This document shows, piece after piece, positions 12,129-23,314 of a stretch of 64,000 nt of DNA. Every line of letters begins with the position of its first letter. The stretch's first letter is position 1. A program made the position numbers and the translations under genes. The notes beneath the pieces were generated by a model, which was not told the DNA's origin, searched no databases, and worked only from the letters and a program-made list of their open reading frames with translations. Source of the DNA: Plenodomus lindquistii (lineage: Eukaryota > Ascomycota > Dothideomycetes > Pleosporales > Leptosphaeriaceae); assembly GCA_025504975.1 (NCBI GenBank), contig JANUWI010000011.1, positions 1,116,001 to 1,180,000 on the forward strand, read 5' to 3'.

Positions 12129-13419
12129 ATGGCCAGCCCTTACGCCCCGATCACCCGGCTCATCCCGCGGCTGTCGCGCCGCTGCACGCAATGCGGCGGG
12201 CTGAGGGAGAGCAGCAGACACGGGCGACGGCGGTGGATGAGCAGCACACGAGATGTGCCTGCAAAGAGGCCCAAGACTGCCATCTTCTTCCCTGGTACCG
12301 CATCCCGTGTGACCACACACCAATGCCCCACGATGCTGACATGCACCAGGCCAGGGCGTCCAGCGAGTCGGCATGTGCACCCCGTGGCTCGAAGCCTTCC
12401 CCAACACGGCCAAACCCATCCTCGACGAAATCGACGAAACCCTCAAAATCCCCTTGACCCGCGTCATCGACTCCGGCACCAATGCCGAGCTCACGCAGAC
12501 GGAGAACGCCCAGCCGGCTATCATGGCAACCTCGATCCTCATCCTGCGCATCATGGAGAAGGAGTTTGGCTTCGAAACTGCAGACCGTATAGACATCACA
12601 CTCGGCCACTCGCTGGGCGAATTCGCAGCCCTCGTGGCAGGCGGCTATCTCTCCTTCACCGAAGCCCTGAAAATGGTGCGACGGCGGGCCGAGGTCGTGA
12701 GTCGCTGCTCTGCAGAAGCAGTTGCGGTCGACGGCGGCGAGTTCGGCATGGTGGCTTTGGTCTGCGAGTCGGAACCACACATGCAGTCTCTGATCACGGG
12801 CATACGCGAGTTTCTCGACATCGCTGGTCCAGACTCGAAGATCGATTCCCACGATCATCTACCAGCAGTCCAGCAAGTCGCCATTGCGAATATAAACAGC
12901 AAGAACCAGATAGTGCTCAGTGGGAGCATTGCGCGGATAAACACGCTACTTACCAACCTACGGCAATTCGGCGGCCACGATCCACGACATGTGCGACTGA
13001 AGAGCGATTCGCCCTTTCACAGCGCGTTGATGGAACCGGCGGTACAAACAATGAGGAAGATATTATACAGTCCGCTGAAAGATGGAAGCGACATCATCAC
13101 ATGGCCGGGCGTGATGCCGTGTATATCCAACGTCTCGGGCAAGCCTTTTGAGAACAAAGAGCAACTCAAAGACCTCTTGGCGCGGAGTTGCGCGGAGACG
13201 GTGCAGTGGTGGATGAGCATCAAGTATCTACACGAAGAAGAGAAGATACGGCGATATGTAGGCATTGGGCCCGGCAAGGTGGGCAGGAATCTCGTGGGCA
13301 AAGAGGTGGGCATGAAGGGCGCAGTCAAGGGTGGCGGAGTATGGGGCATCACGAGTCCCAAGGAAATGGAAGAAGTCATTCGCGCACTCGACGACACTGA
13401 GACTGTGGAAGATGAATAA
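12129..13419 (+). CDS. MCT1: mitochondrial malonyl-CoA:ACP transacylase
   Basis: Predicted 411-aa enzyme in two exons, 12129-12294 and 12350-13419, with a 55-nt phase-1 intron. It transfers malonyl groups from CoA to acyl carrier protein in mitochondrial type II fatty acid synthesis, the pathway that supplies lipoate. The first 45 residues are Arg-rich and lack acidic residues, consistent with a matrix presequence. The entry motif FFPGQGVQRVGM follows. The nucleophile Ser143 sits in GHSLGEF, and the conserved His-bearing segment SDSPFHSALM is near residue 295. The C-terminal VGIGPGKVGRNLV block is typical of the family. The ATG has a good context (GCC ATG G). Confidence 0.93.
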
Positions 13420-13599
13420 ATAACAGTAAAACCCCCCATTCTTGCCCAATCGTAGGCACAAGTTGGCTTGACGAAGGCGAGAAGGACATTTGACAGCAGT
13501 GGATAAGCGATATACCCAGGTCTTAGCAATTCAGCGAGCCTCCATTTCTACACAACCCATTCATGTTCTGTTCCCTCCCACAAACACTGCTGAAAAGTC

Positions 13600-15257
13600 C
13601 TAAGCACCCTGTACATTCAACCCAGCATCCACCTGGATCCTCATACCCGTCATACTGCTATTCTTAGCCAACATGACAAACGCCGCCACCGTATCATCAA
13701 GATACGTCTCATGCTTGAGTACCGCTGCGTCTTTGAGTTGCTTGAGCCTTTCATCCGAGTACTTATTGCCCTGTCACACACCGTCAATATCAGCTATACA
13801 CCCCACCACATGTATTCTGTCCAAGCAAGGAGTGAGTGGCAAAAAAAGGTGGCGGGGTGGTATGATGAATGATTAGGGCAGAAGGGAAGGGGAGGGAGGT
13901 ACATACCCACTCAGTAAGTAGAAGGCCAGGCAACACAGTATTAACGCGTATCTTGGGCCCCACACTCACGGCGAGACATTTCACGAGGTGTAGTTGTGCG
14001 GCCTTGGTGATGCTATAGGGCATGCTGGAGCCGCCTTGACTTACACCCTAATCCCGTCACACTCATATTAGCCAACGTCCCCATTGCTCGTCTTCCCGTT
14101 CCATCCCAGGGGCAAAAATGTGTTACGTACAGCAATACTCCCAGTCGTTATCATAACCCCACCCTCAGGATTAGCGTTGAAAGTAGCCTGTGCTTCTGTG
14201 AGGAGCGCTTTGGGCACTTTGACGTTTGCAGACCAGCACTGCGGGTACAATTAGTCTGGCATCCGTTGCTTGCCACAAAGCAAATGATTATATTGGGAGA
14301 TGATCCATCTTCTTAGGGTCATACTCGTTGAATTTGGAGGGATAGAGAGAAGGGAATGGTTGGAGGGGAAAGGGGGAAGGAAAGGAGGAATACCTTATCC
14401 CACTCCTCCTCACTCATGGAATCTAAATCCTTCCAGTCTGCAAATCGTGTCCATCCCTATGTTCCCTCGGCGGGGCTTGTCAGCTCAGCTCAGCTTAGCT
14501 TAGCTCAGCGTACCCACTCCCTCCCTGCTACGAACGAGTAGAAACAATGATGGGGATTTAGAATATAGAACAGGAGAGGAAGAGAAGGGAAAAACATACA
14601 GCATTAGCAATCACAATATCAATCCCACCCAGTTCCCTTATCGTATCTTGAACTGCGCGTTTCGCTTCCGAGGTACTCGTCATATCCTACCCGTATCAGC
14701 ATCAGCCATATCCCAAGTAATATACCATAGTCAACAATCTATTGGCACAAGGCATAAACATTCAGCGACTAACCGCCCCTCCCCCCCTTCCTTCCCCCGT
14801 GCGTGCTGCATACTCTCCGCCCTCCCACAAATCACAATGTTCAAAGGAAAAAAAAAAGAGAGAGAGAGAGAGAGGGAAAAGAATTAAACATACAGCCTTG
14901 ATAACCACAGCCTTGACACCATGCGCCTGACACGCATCCCGCACTTTCTGCGCCGGCTCAACGCGATTGAAGTAGTTGATTGCGATATTTGCGCCTTCCG
15001 AGGCAAAGGTTGTGGAGACGAGTTCGCCGAGACCGCTGGGGTTGTTCTCTCGTCAGTGTTTTATCTCGATTTTTTTCTTCTTCAATAAATTGGAATGAAT
15101 TGTAGTTGTGACAGGTAGGGGTTCGTTTGGTTATGGCTGATGCATGGGGTTTTTGGGTAATTGGGGGCATGCATGTGGATGGATATAGGCGATGGGATGG
15201 GACGTACGCTGAGCCACCGGTTACTAGGACGTTGCGACCTTTGAGGGAGTATGGCAT
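13600..15257 (-). CDS. short-chain dehydrogenase/reductase, seven exons
   Basis: Predicted 253-aa SDR. Exons are 15257-15208, 15035-14894, 14686-14600, 14456-14394, 14238-14131, 14047-13907 and 13770-13600. All joins keep frame and use GT-AG signals. The cofactor motif TGGSAGLG is at residues 13-20, Asn92 is in VIANAG, Ser148 in TTGSIA, and Tyr161/Lys165 in YSITK. The C-terminus (SSMTGMRIQVDAGLNVQGA) is that of 3-oxoacyl-ACP-reductase-like SDRs. Six introns in a 762-nt coding sequence is dense compared with the neighbours. Two introns exceed 170 nt and carry low-complexity tracts: a GA run at 14857-14875 and a CAGCT-type repeat at 14481-14510. Substrate unknown; cytosolic. Confidence 0.88.
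14481..14510. repeat. pentanucleotide (CAGCT/TAGCT) tandem repeat
   Basis: Six units of a 5-bp motif alternating CAGCT and TAGCT lie inside the third intron of the minus-strand SDR gene. Confidence 0.8.
14848..14875. repeat. poly-A followed by (GA)n microsatellite
   Basis: A run of ten A residues is followed by about nine GA units, inside the second intron of the SDR gene. Confidence 0.8.
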
Positions 15258-15619
15258 TTTAGCACGAGGAGGAGGTTGAGGTGGTGGAGATTGGGACGAG
15301 GAAGGCGGTTTAATGTTGAGTAATTGTTATGTGTACTTGAAGATGGGGATAGGTAGAGATGCGCAGTCTACATTGGGATGGATCTGCTTACTGATGATGT
15401 TCTACAATGGGGGCACCCCACGTTACCTTCAACACCCCGCCATGCTCCTCTTGCTTATAACAATCTAGTGCCCGTTACCTCGGTACAACCACCAAGATCG
15501 CTATTCAAACCACACACTTTTTCCAGCCCTTTTTATCAAACAGCAGACCAAAAGTCCTTTGGTCTATTGACCGGTCCATTGACCACCATGTCATTTGCCA
15601 GCTTGACTTTCCCCATATC
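15258..15619. other. intergenic
   Basis: Spacer between the SDR 5' end and the MED5 3' end, both on the minus strand. It should hold the SDR promoter. Nothing specific recognised. Confidence 0.4.
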
Positions 15620-18600
15620 CTACATGTTGTCAAAGTCGAGTCCCCAATCTTCGTCTCCACCGCCTCCCATGTCCATGCTCCCCATATCCATATCCATGCC
15701 CATGCCGCCCATATCTCCTAGATCCAAGTCGGGAAGATTACCCAAGTCCGTCGACATGTCAACCGCATTCGCATCTCCGGCACCCATGCCAATACCAGAG
15801 AGGTCCAAACCTTCTGTGCCGGCAAGCTCGTCCATACTACGCTGCAGTGCTTTGTTGTCCATGTTTGAGATATCTTCCACGATACTGGCTGCGGCCGCAT
15901 CGTCCATGGCTTTATTGATGTCGTCAGAGATGGATTGTGACTGAATCGCCGTCATGTTGACGTTGGGCAGGTTGATCGCTCGAGCTTGCAGACTGGCGTC
16001 GTTCATAGAGCTGAGTTGTGCTTCCACACGGCGTTGCAGGCGGACTATGGTTTCGGCCGTCAGGGGATCTGTGGCTACCAGTGATGCAGCATTGTCAAAC
16101 TCTTGCTTCAGCATCTCGCGCAGGTTCGTCCGCGTCCGCTGAGGTTGTGGGGCGGGAATGGGGCTACCGGCCCAATCGATGGGTACAGGGCTGTCTTCGA
16201 CCATGGGCGCGCAGATAATGGACATGCCGACGTCGAGAGCTGCGGAGCCGTAGCCTGTACTTGTTTGCGTTGCGATAGTCTCGATGATTGCGCGTAAGGT
16301 CTTGTAGGCTCCTAACATGCGAATGGTTGCGTAGATCTGAAGGTGCGTGTAACTTGGGGGATTTGGTTGTATGGCGGCGGTTGAGCTCCAGTGTGATAGC
16401 TGCTGTACGGTGTGTCCCAAGGCTGTGCTGAGCGTATTATACGGTGCGTTTGTCCATTGTTCCAGTTCCTTCACTGTCGCGTATGTGGATCTCTCGTAGT
16501 TCGCATTGAGTTTGATAGCCTGGAGGAGCGGTTCGATGGTAGCACGTGTGGGATCGCGCCGTTGCAAGGTCCGAAACGTAATCTCCAAGTGGCTTGACAC
16601 CATCGCGAGAATGGTTGAGTGCATAGCTTGCGCATCTCCCGACGATGTTGCGGAAAGCATAAGCTCTTTGAAAATCCGCATGATCGCATCGAGATCATTG
16701 TGGGTTTGCAGAAGAGCATATGATGCCATCCATCTCAAGCCTCCGATCAGGGATGGCAAGAGGAACGTTTCGCCTAGATCTATATGTACATCAGGAGACG
16801 CGCGTGGAGTTGAAATGTTTCATGCACTTACATTCGAGACCACTCTTAACAGACTCAAACGTCAGTATACCGTGTGAGCATGCCAGAACTGTCTGATTGA
16901 AGAGTGTTGGAACGATGAGGTAGAAGTCCTGGGGGCGACAGGAGGCGAACACGTCGTTACTGAGACCCTCTTTGTCATGGTCATAGAGACCTTTCAGCCA
17001 TATACCCAGACTTCTGCTCTGCTCATCTGTCATCTCATTCGGGGATAGACTGTGATATCCTCGCTCCATGACTTTGGCGACGAACGAACCATGTGTGATG
17101 CCAATGTCGCGATACGTGAGGTCATAGCGATAGACGAAAGCCATAATCAAAACGAGGATAGCTCCAAACTCATCGTATACTGGCTGATATTCACCTAATC
17201 ACATTAGCAGAGACCTGTATTCCCCCGAAGTGTTAATTACCTTGATCGCTATCGTAGCGCCAGTCGTCCAGAAATTGAGCAAGGGGTTGAAGTATGCTCG
17301 CGGGTGACGTGAATTGTAGAATGACGTCCATAGCCTGCGGCTTCTTGAAGATCATGCATGAGATTTGCTTCAGGTACATGGTCGTCTGCGTTTCGCAGAG
17401 ATGCGAGATGAACTATAGGTATGTCAGCTGTTGCCTATGCTATCGACGCCAAATCAGTCATACCTCCGTCACGGCGCCAACGATCGCCCCAGCGTTGCCG
17501 TCGAGGTTGTCAAGCTCATCGATGTAGGTGCCAACTTTTTCGAAATTGCTCTTGCACTGGTCGAGAAGTTGTCTTTTGTCGTACTTTGTTTCGGGTGGGC
17601 CTTGCATGGGTGTCTCGCCTAGCAATCGCTCAACAGCCGCGGTTGGCAAGAGGCCATGGAGCGCACAAGCATTGAGAAAGTCTTGTCTGACATCGGAGAG
17701 CGAGCTGTTGTTACCCATCATGTCGTCAAAGCCTTGAGAAAAAGCTGGAAATGCGTTCGGATCAACGTGACTAAGCGCTTGCGTGATGCACATCTCAAGA
17801 GTCATTGGAAATATGGAAGTAGATAGCTGCGACAACAAAATAGGAACTTTGTTCACAAGGAATGACTTCAAGCAAAACATGCTTGATGCTGGCTCACTCC
17901 GATACATGGCGTTGGCGAGGATATCAAACGAGGCTGTGATCAGGTCGGTGGCGATTGCCATTGACTGGGGCTCAAGCTGAACATTGTCAGCCAAGTATAC
18001 GAAATCTTCTCGTACTCTTCATACCTTATAACGTGAATGCAGATAGCTCATGATGGTGTAGTCGTCTGTTAGTGGTCGAGCAACAAGCTTGAAAGAGTCA
18101 GTGATGCCGGGGAATGGACGCATGGTATACTTACGAGCGAGTTCAAGAATACGTAGAGGCCCGCTCTGGTATTCATCACTGGTAGATCCATCGTTGCATC
18201 AAGTTGCATAGACGCAACGCCGAGACCAGCGTCGTCGCTTGCTCCTCCATTCACCGCTGGGAGCTTCTCATAGAACTCGTGCTGTTTCTGGGAAATTTCT
18301 AACCTCTCTGCTAGATGCAAAGAGTTTTGAGAACCAGCGGAGTTGTGGGATAGAAATGGGATAAAGGATGACAGAGACTGCGTGAAGCTCTTTCGAATAT
18401 CTTATGGCATGTTAGCTTTATCAAAATGCAACGTTGCGGTGATTGAACCAAACGCCCAATGGCTTATCCCAAACGCACAACATACCTTTGGCTTTCGGAT
18501 GGCTCAAAAGCTGGAGTATTTTCGAATTCTCTATTATGCCAACAATGAGCACAGCAAGACCTTCGCGAACACTGACAGACTGCTGCTGCGGTTGCTGTTG

Positions 18601-19092
18601 TATGCCAGACATGGCTTGTATCATGGTATCGCTGGTATGCGAAGTAACCATTGCTTGCATCCATCGCGTGACGACCATTAACGTCGCGATACCCTCATTG
18701 TTGCTGAATGGTCGCTCCTCTGTGGCGAAAGCTTTAGAAAGGCGATGGAAAATGTTCTCCTCAAGTTCTGGAGGACTGTGCCATTGCGCTCCTTTGGACG
18801 ATTCACTTGACTTTGGCAGACGATCCTTGGAGTATCGGAATGCGGAAACTAATACGTCTGCGGTGTTGACAATCTTTGATTCCAATAATTGCTCGGTATA
18901 AACATAGATGCGCGGATCAACGCTAGAGATGCCTGCGGAACGAGGCCGTAATAGTAGAGTAGCGATTCTTCGGCCTGGAAGTGGTGACTTTGCGTGCAGC
19001 TGCGCGATCACAGCCGCGAACACGTCTCGAGGTAGCCGTCGCTCAAGACAACCATCCAGACATAGCTCCCAGTCCTTCTCCATGGACTCCAT
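15620..19092 (-). CDS. MED5: Mediator complex subunit 5 (Med5/Nut1)
   Basis: Predicted 1047-aa protein in seven exons: 19092-18486, 18400-18135, 18087-18025, 17976-17464, 17412-17241, 17194-16832 and 16779-15620. All joins hold frame. The N-terminus (MESMEKDWELCLDGCLERRL, then DPRIYVYTEQLLESKIV) and the long helical body, including LVARPLTDDYTIMSYLHSRY and EYQPVYDEFGAILVLI, fit fungal Med5. The C-terminus is a Met/Gly/Asp-rich tail ending DEDWGLDFDNM. Med5 belongs to the tail module of Mediator and helps transmit activator signals to RNA polymerase II in the nucleus. The 63-nt third exon is easy to miss in automatic models, but it is needed for continuity. Confidence 0.88.
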
Positions 19093-20933
19093 AGTCCGGG
19101 TAGACCAACTCGCGTTCCGACGTTAAGGCAAAACTGATATATTTTGTTGTGATGATAATGATGTGTTCAAGGTTGGTCAGGGTCGAGGGCTTCCTTTTAG
19201 TGATGGACTAGCGCGACTTGGCAGGTACAGCACAATAGCGAGGCTGGGGTGGCCCGGTATGGCAGGATTACCCGAGATCGCAAGGAAGTCTCGACCCAAC
19301 CCTGTTCTGGAACACCTCGAGGAGTCCGTCGATTCTAGGACCTCTTTTAACAATTCTTAACAGTTCGATTTGAGCTCGTTACAGCGTTCAGTATGCTAAC
19401 AAGTTGTTACAGCACAATCATGAAGACAGTTGTCGCAATAGCCACAATCTGCAGCGGCGCTGCCTTCTTGAGCAAATACAAGTCTACAGGACGAAGAGTG
19501 TGATGACTGCAAACCGAGTCGCTGCATCACATGCACATCCATCACAGTGTTTGTTGACTTCACACAAGTTGAGAATTGCCAAGTTTTCCGCATGCTACCA
19601 ACCCTATGAACTTACGCTGCGAGCTTCTCAGTGCCGAAATCCAACATATAGAACATGAACCTGCAGAAAAAAGACCACATTTCTCCTTCAGATCTTGAAG
19701 AGAATATAGTCCATGTGTCAAGACCAACAGTCCATGTGTCAAGACCAACCATAGGTTACTCACTTTCGACTTCTAATTGAGCGTTCCGTGGCACTTTTGC
19801 CTACAGTACGCCTTTTTGACACCCTTCTAGCATCACACACAGCGCACGCGAAAACGTCATCGTAACCCTATTTTCTATCCCCGTTAGGTGCAACTCAGCC
19901 GCTACCTGGTCCGCAGAGGCATTGCAAGTCCTCGCATGTATCTTGGGCCTCCAACACCAACGCCTCGGTCACCTCGCAATAGCCTCGACCATTCGATTTC
20001 TCCAACAACATAAGCGTATCCTAGTTGAAATTATATTCTAACCCCTGGACAGCTGACATTGCAACTATACAAAGCCTCGCCGATGCCTCAAAATCATAGC
20101 CCGTTTTACTCTACAAATCACACGACTGCGTTTGTTGCCCCAATGTCCCCTCGTTGTTTCGTGATCTCGACCCACTATTCAGGATTGATAACACGTTCAG
20201 AAAATCTGGCAAAGAAGAAAATGGTTTGGATCAGCGGGCAGGGTCGAAAGTGGGTGTGATGCCTGACCGAACGGTTTATTGTATATTCTTGCGATCATGG
20301 AAGGTAATGGTCGATACGCTGCTTTACCTGATAGCTTAGGTTTAAAAGTGAAGGACCTACTTGTTTCAAAGAGGGAGAGGGTTGCTGGGGCACATTATAT
20401 GTGGCTGCGTGCGTGGAAACTGTGCTGAAGTGTAGAGGGACAATGCTGTTTGCGACATCTACGACGGAAGTGTCCGATTGTTTGATGTGATGAGGCGCAG
20501 TATTCGCAGCTGTAGGTAAATATGCGCATAGACGCTGCCGAGTTGGTCGAGCCGCATGCCCATGAGAGTTTGAGCGTACATCAGTCATAATCTCGTCATC
20601 TGAACTGGTTGGAAGACACATGGCAAACATCTAACCAATCAACAGCAATGCAACAGACTCGGTATAATATCAATATCGTGAAACGGAATAGTATTAGACA
20701 TGCGGAGAAGGACTCCGGTTCATAACGTGATACTTGTGCAACCCGACCGTCATGCAAGCCCCATCAACAAGAGACTGGCCGCATCGCTAACCCCAGCCCC
20801 CGCTGTCCCTGCAACCCGCATGCGGCTCCTTCGCCCGTGCAACCCTCGTGCACGACATCCGCACCTGGCTGGCTCCTTGTAACGATCCTCAAGAAAAAAA
20901 AAACGCCATACTCCAAGTGAAAACATGCCTAGA
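19093..20933. other. intergenic, 1.8 kb
   Basis: This holds the MED5 promoter side and the 3' side of the next minus-strand gene. The only structure seen is a perfect 21-bp direct duplication at 19708-19749. Short open frames occur on both strands without recognisable protein features or paired splice sites. Confidence 0.4.
19708..19749. repeat. 21-bp perfect tandem duplication
   Basis: Two exact head-to-tail copies of a 21-bp unit beginning AGTCCATGTG lie in the spacer upstream of MED5. Confidence 0.85.
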
Positions 20934-21686
20934 CTAAGATGGACGACGACGAGCATCGTGCGACTGGTCGAAATCGACATCAGGTGCACGTGGGCCAATT
21001 ACCCAATCTTCCATTGCTAACCACTGGCTCCATGTCTTTTCAGCACCTTCAATCTCTGCGAGCTGGACTTCAGCTAGGGGTTTGATGAAGGGTACCGACT
21101 CGTGGGGAGACATGTCGTATTGGCACTTGACCTTTGCCCATCCGACGCTCTTTGCTGCGAAGAGGTAGTTGCGTCGCTCGCATTCGTGCATGGGGCCTAC
21201 TCCTTTTCTCCAGTCCTCGCCGAAGAATCCGTGCATGATGCCTGCGCTGTCCATTCCGGTGATGACGAGACGACGAATAAAGGGAATTAGAGACACCCAT
21301 GCGGGCGCGGGCTGGCCTCTTGAGGTAGTGACTGGACCTTGTCGTGGCCATGGCATGTTGTAAGCAGCTGGCCCAGAAGAGTGGGGCAGAGGACCTGATG
21401 CGCTCAAGAGGGGTGTTGCCGTCCATTGAAAAGGAAGGCAGATGTTGATGAGGGCGCACACAGCCTGGACACCAGTCTCGTGCTGGGCATGATCCAGGAA
21501 AAATCTTTGGCAGCTTTGGTAGGCTGGGTGCCAGTCGAAGATGTCGAATTGCGGCCCGGCTGATGCGTTTGGGATTGAGGGTGATGCACTCGACGAATTG
21601 CTGCCACCTGCGAATGCTCCACCTCTTGTTTGCACGGTCGGATAGCCCGCGGGAAAATTGGTGGTAAATCCAGGTAGGCTCGCCAT
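20934..21686 (-). CDS. conserved fungal protein of unknown function
   Basis: Single-exon frame of 250 aa. The first 45 residues are low-complexity (Gly, Ser, Ala, Pro). From residue 47 the sequence is compact and looks strongly constrained: FDIFDWHPAYQSCQRFFLDH, HETGVQAVCALINI, then ECERRNYLFAAKSVGWAKVK and a C-terminal AEKTWSQWLAMEDWVIGPRA. I recall similar blocks in uncharacterised ascomycete proteins but no established activity. No signal peptide or membrane segment. The 5' leader has a likely 73-nt intron (21773-21701, minus) with a GTAAGT donor, a CTAAC branch site and a CAG acceptor 15 bases before the ATG. Confidence 0.7.
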   Translation of the reverse strand: MASLPGFTTNFPAGYPTVQTRGGAFAGGSNSSSASPSIPNASAGPQFDIFDWHPAYQSCQRFFLDHAQHETGVQAVCALINICLPFQWTATPLLSASGPLPHSSGPAAYNMPWPRQGPVTTSRGQPAPAWVSLIPFIRRLVITGMDSAGIMHGFFGEDWRKGVGPMHECERRNYLFAAKSVGWAKVKCQYDMSPHESVPFIKPLAEVQLAEIEGAEKTWSQWLAMEDWVIGPRAPDVDFDQSHDARRRPS

Positions 21687-23314
21687 AGCGACAAGGACTA
21701 CTGCAGGTACAGCACGTTAGTAGAGCTGGTTGGCTGGCATGCGAGAACACCAGCGAGTGCGCTCGCGACTTACCGAACTGCAGACGGCGGCTTTGAGATA
21801 TTGTAGTTTGGCGCCGCGGAGTTGTTAGCAGATGTTGCAAAAGACGATGGTTCCCGAATCCAATATTAGATCTGGCGAAGGAAGAGATCAATGACGACAG
21901 CAATGCAGCAGGCGGGAGGGTCAGTGCTTGCTTGCAATTTGCGGGTGCGAGATGGGGCAAAGAGTAACTGCAGCGAGCACTCGGGGCGATTTATACACAC
22001 GGCGGTCGACGAGTAGATAGATGAGGTTGCCCAGCAGATTGCTTATACGGGGTGGCTTCGGTCGACGCCGCCAGCACAGGGCCCCCCGAGGAAGTAGTGA
22101 AGCCCTCTGTGAGAGGGCAGGCTGTCTTTTGGAATTAATCCTGGCGAGGATCAAGTCGAGCCACATGGGCCCCCAAAAAGGATCCCAGGCGGCCTTGGGC
22201 GGCCCGGGCCAATCAATGGCCAGTAAACACTGGCGGAGCCAAACTTTGTGGCGTTGCGGGCTGCGGTTCACGCACGGCTGCTGGGCGTCGAAATGGGGGT
22301 ATTCCAAAGCTCAGTACTTGCTACTGTGTAGTAGGCCGGGTGCCTTTGCATGCCTGCGCCTGCGCCTGCGCGTCCATGCCGTCCGACGGAGTTTGCAGCC
22401 GTCGTGGCCCGAGCATGCATCGTTCACTAAACGCTGCCACGCTGCCACGCTGCCCCTCGTCCTGGTCCCTGGAGCTCCATGCCCATGTTTGCAGCAGCGC
22501 TGGGTGCTGGCATGCACCATCCCAGGCAGGATCGGGGCCGCCGCGTTCGAGGCTCCTCCAGGCTCAGCCGTCCAGATTCACGACGGGCACTGAGGACTGA
22601 GGAGGCCTCATGGCAACGACAGAGTGGGTTAGAGTAGATAGACAGGAGATTGACAGCCGCCCTCCAGTGCCATCGTTGGACAGGCTGCAGCTCGTCAAGC
22701 GCGGTAGTGGAGGACACTCAGGCACCGAATGCACGCCTAGGGACTGTTACCAATCCAAACGACGCCTCTGCTAGCCCACGGCATCGTGACGTGCCGAGCA
22801 GAAGGACGGTTCCTCGCCGATCACCACGGCCAGAAACTTTGAGGCGTTGGGGCTTTGAGGCGTTGAGGCTTTGGGGCGTCGAGGCTGCACATTGGTGTGC
22901 CATGCTGGTGTACGACAAGGCGCGCCGCCGTCAGAGCCGCCTGTCAGGAGCACTCTCGATCCGGCAGGCGCTGCTTCCCTCGTGCTAGTCAGTCAGCCAG
23001 CGCTAGATTACACCTACCCACTGTTCAATGACCTTTGGACGTGCGGCGCGTCCCGTGACAGCCTCAGCTGGGCAGGGAACCATTGCAGCACCTAGTAGGA
23101 GCAGTACAGCCCCGGTCATGGTCGTGAGAGGGCGGCATGGCATGCATCACACTGACCTAACCACAAGCGAGCGGTGATGTAACCACCCATCCGCCGAGCA
23201 AGTCCATGCTGCATCACATCACTTCTGTCACAATCGTGGCTTCATCGCTGCAGCATCGAAGATCCGGTGTATTCCCCATTCGTCTATGCACAACATTGCC
23301 CGTGGGTTCTAAAC
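21687..23314. other. divergent GC-rich intergenic region
   Basis: About 1.6 kb separates the unknown minus-strand gene and the aldo/keto reductase. It contains the 5' leader intron of the former at 21701-21773. The stretch 21960-22950 is GC-rich with many chance open frames on both strands, none protein-like. Low-complexity CTGCGC units occur near 22355 and a 16-bp triplicate at 22838-22885. Confidence 0.4.
22838..22885. repeat. three tandem 16-bp units
   Basis: Three head-to-tail copies of a unit starting TTTGAGGCGTTG differ at one to three positions and lie in the spacer upstream of the aldo/keto reductase gene. Confidence 0.85.

Noticed and set aside
22021..22593. Plus-strand frame of 190 codons
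   Set aside because: Low-complexity Arg/Ala/Cys-rich translation with overlapping open frames on both strands; no homology recognised.
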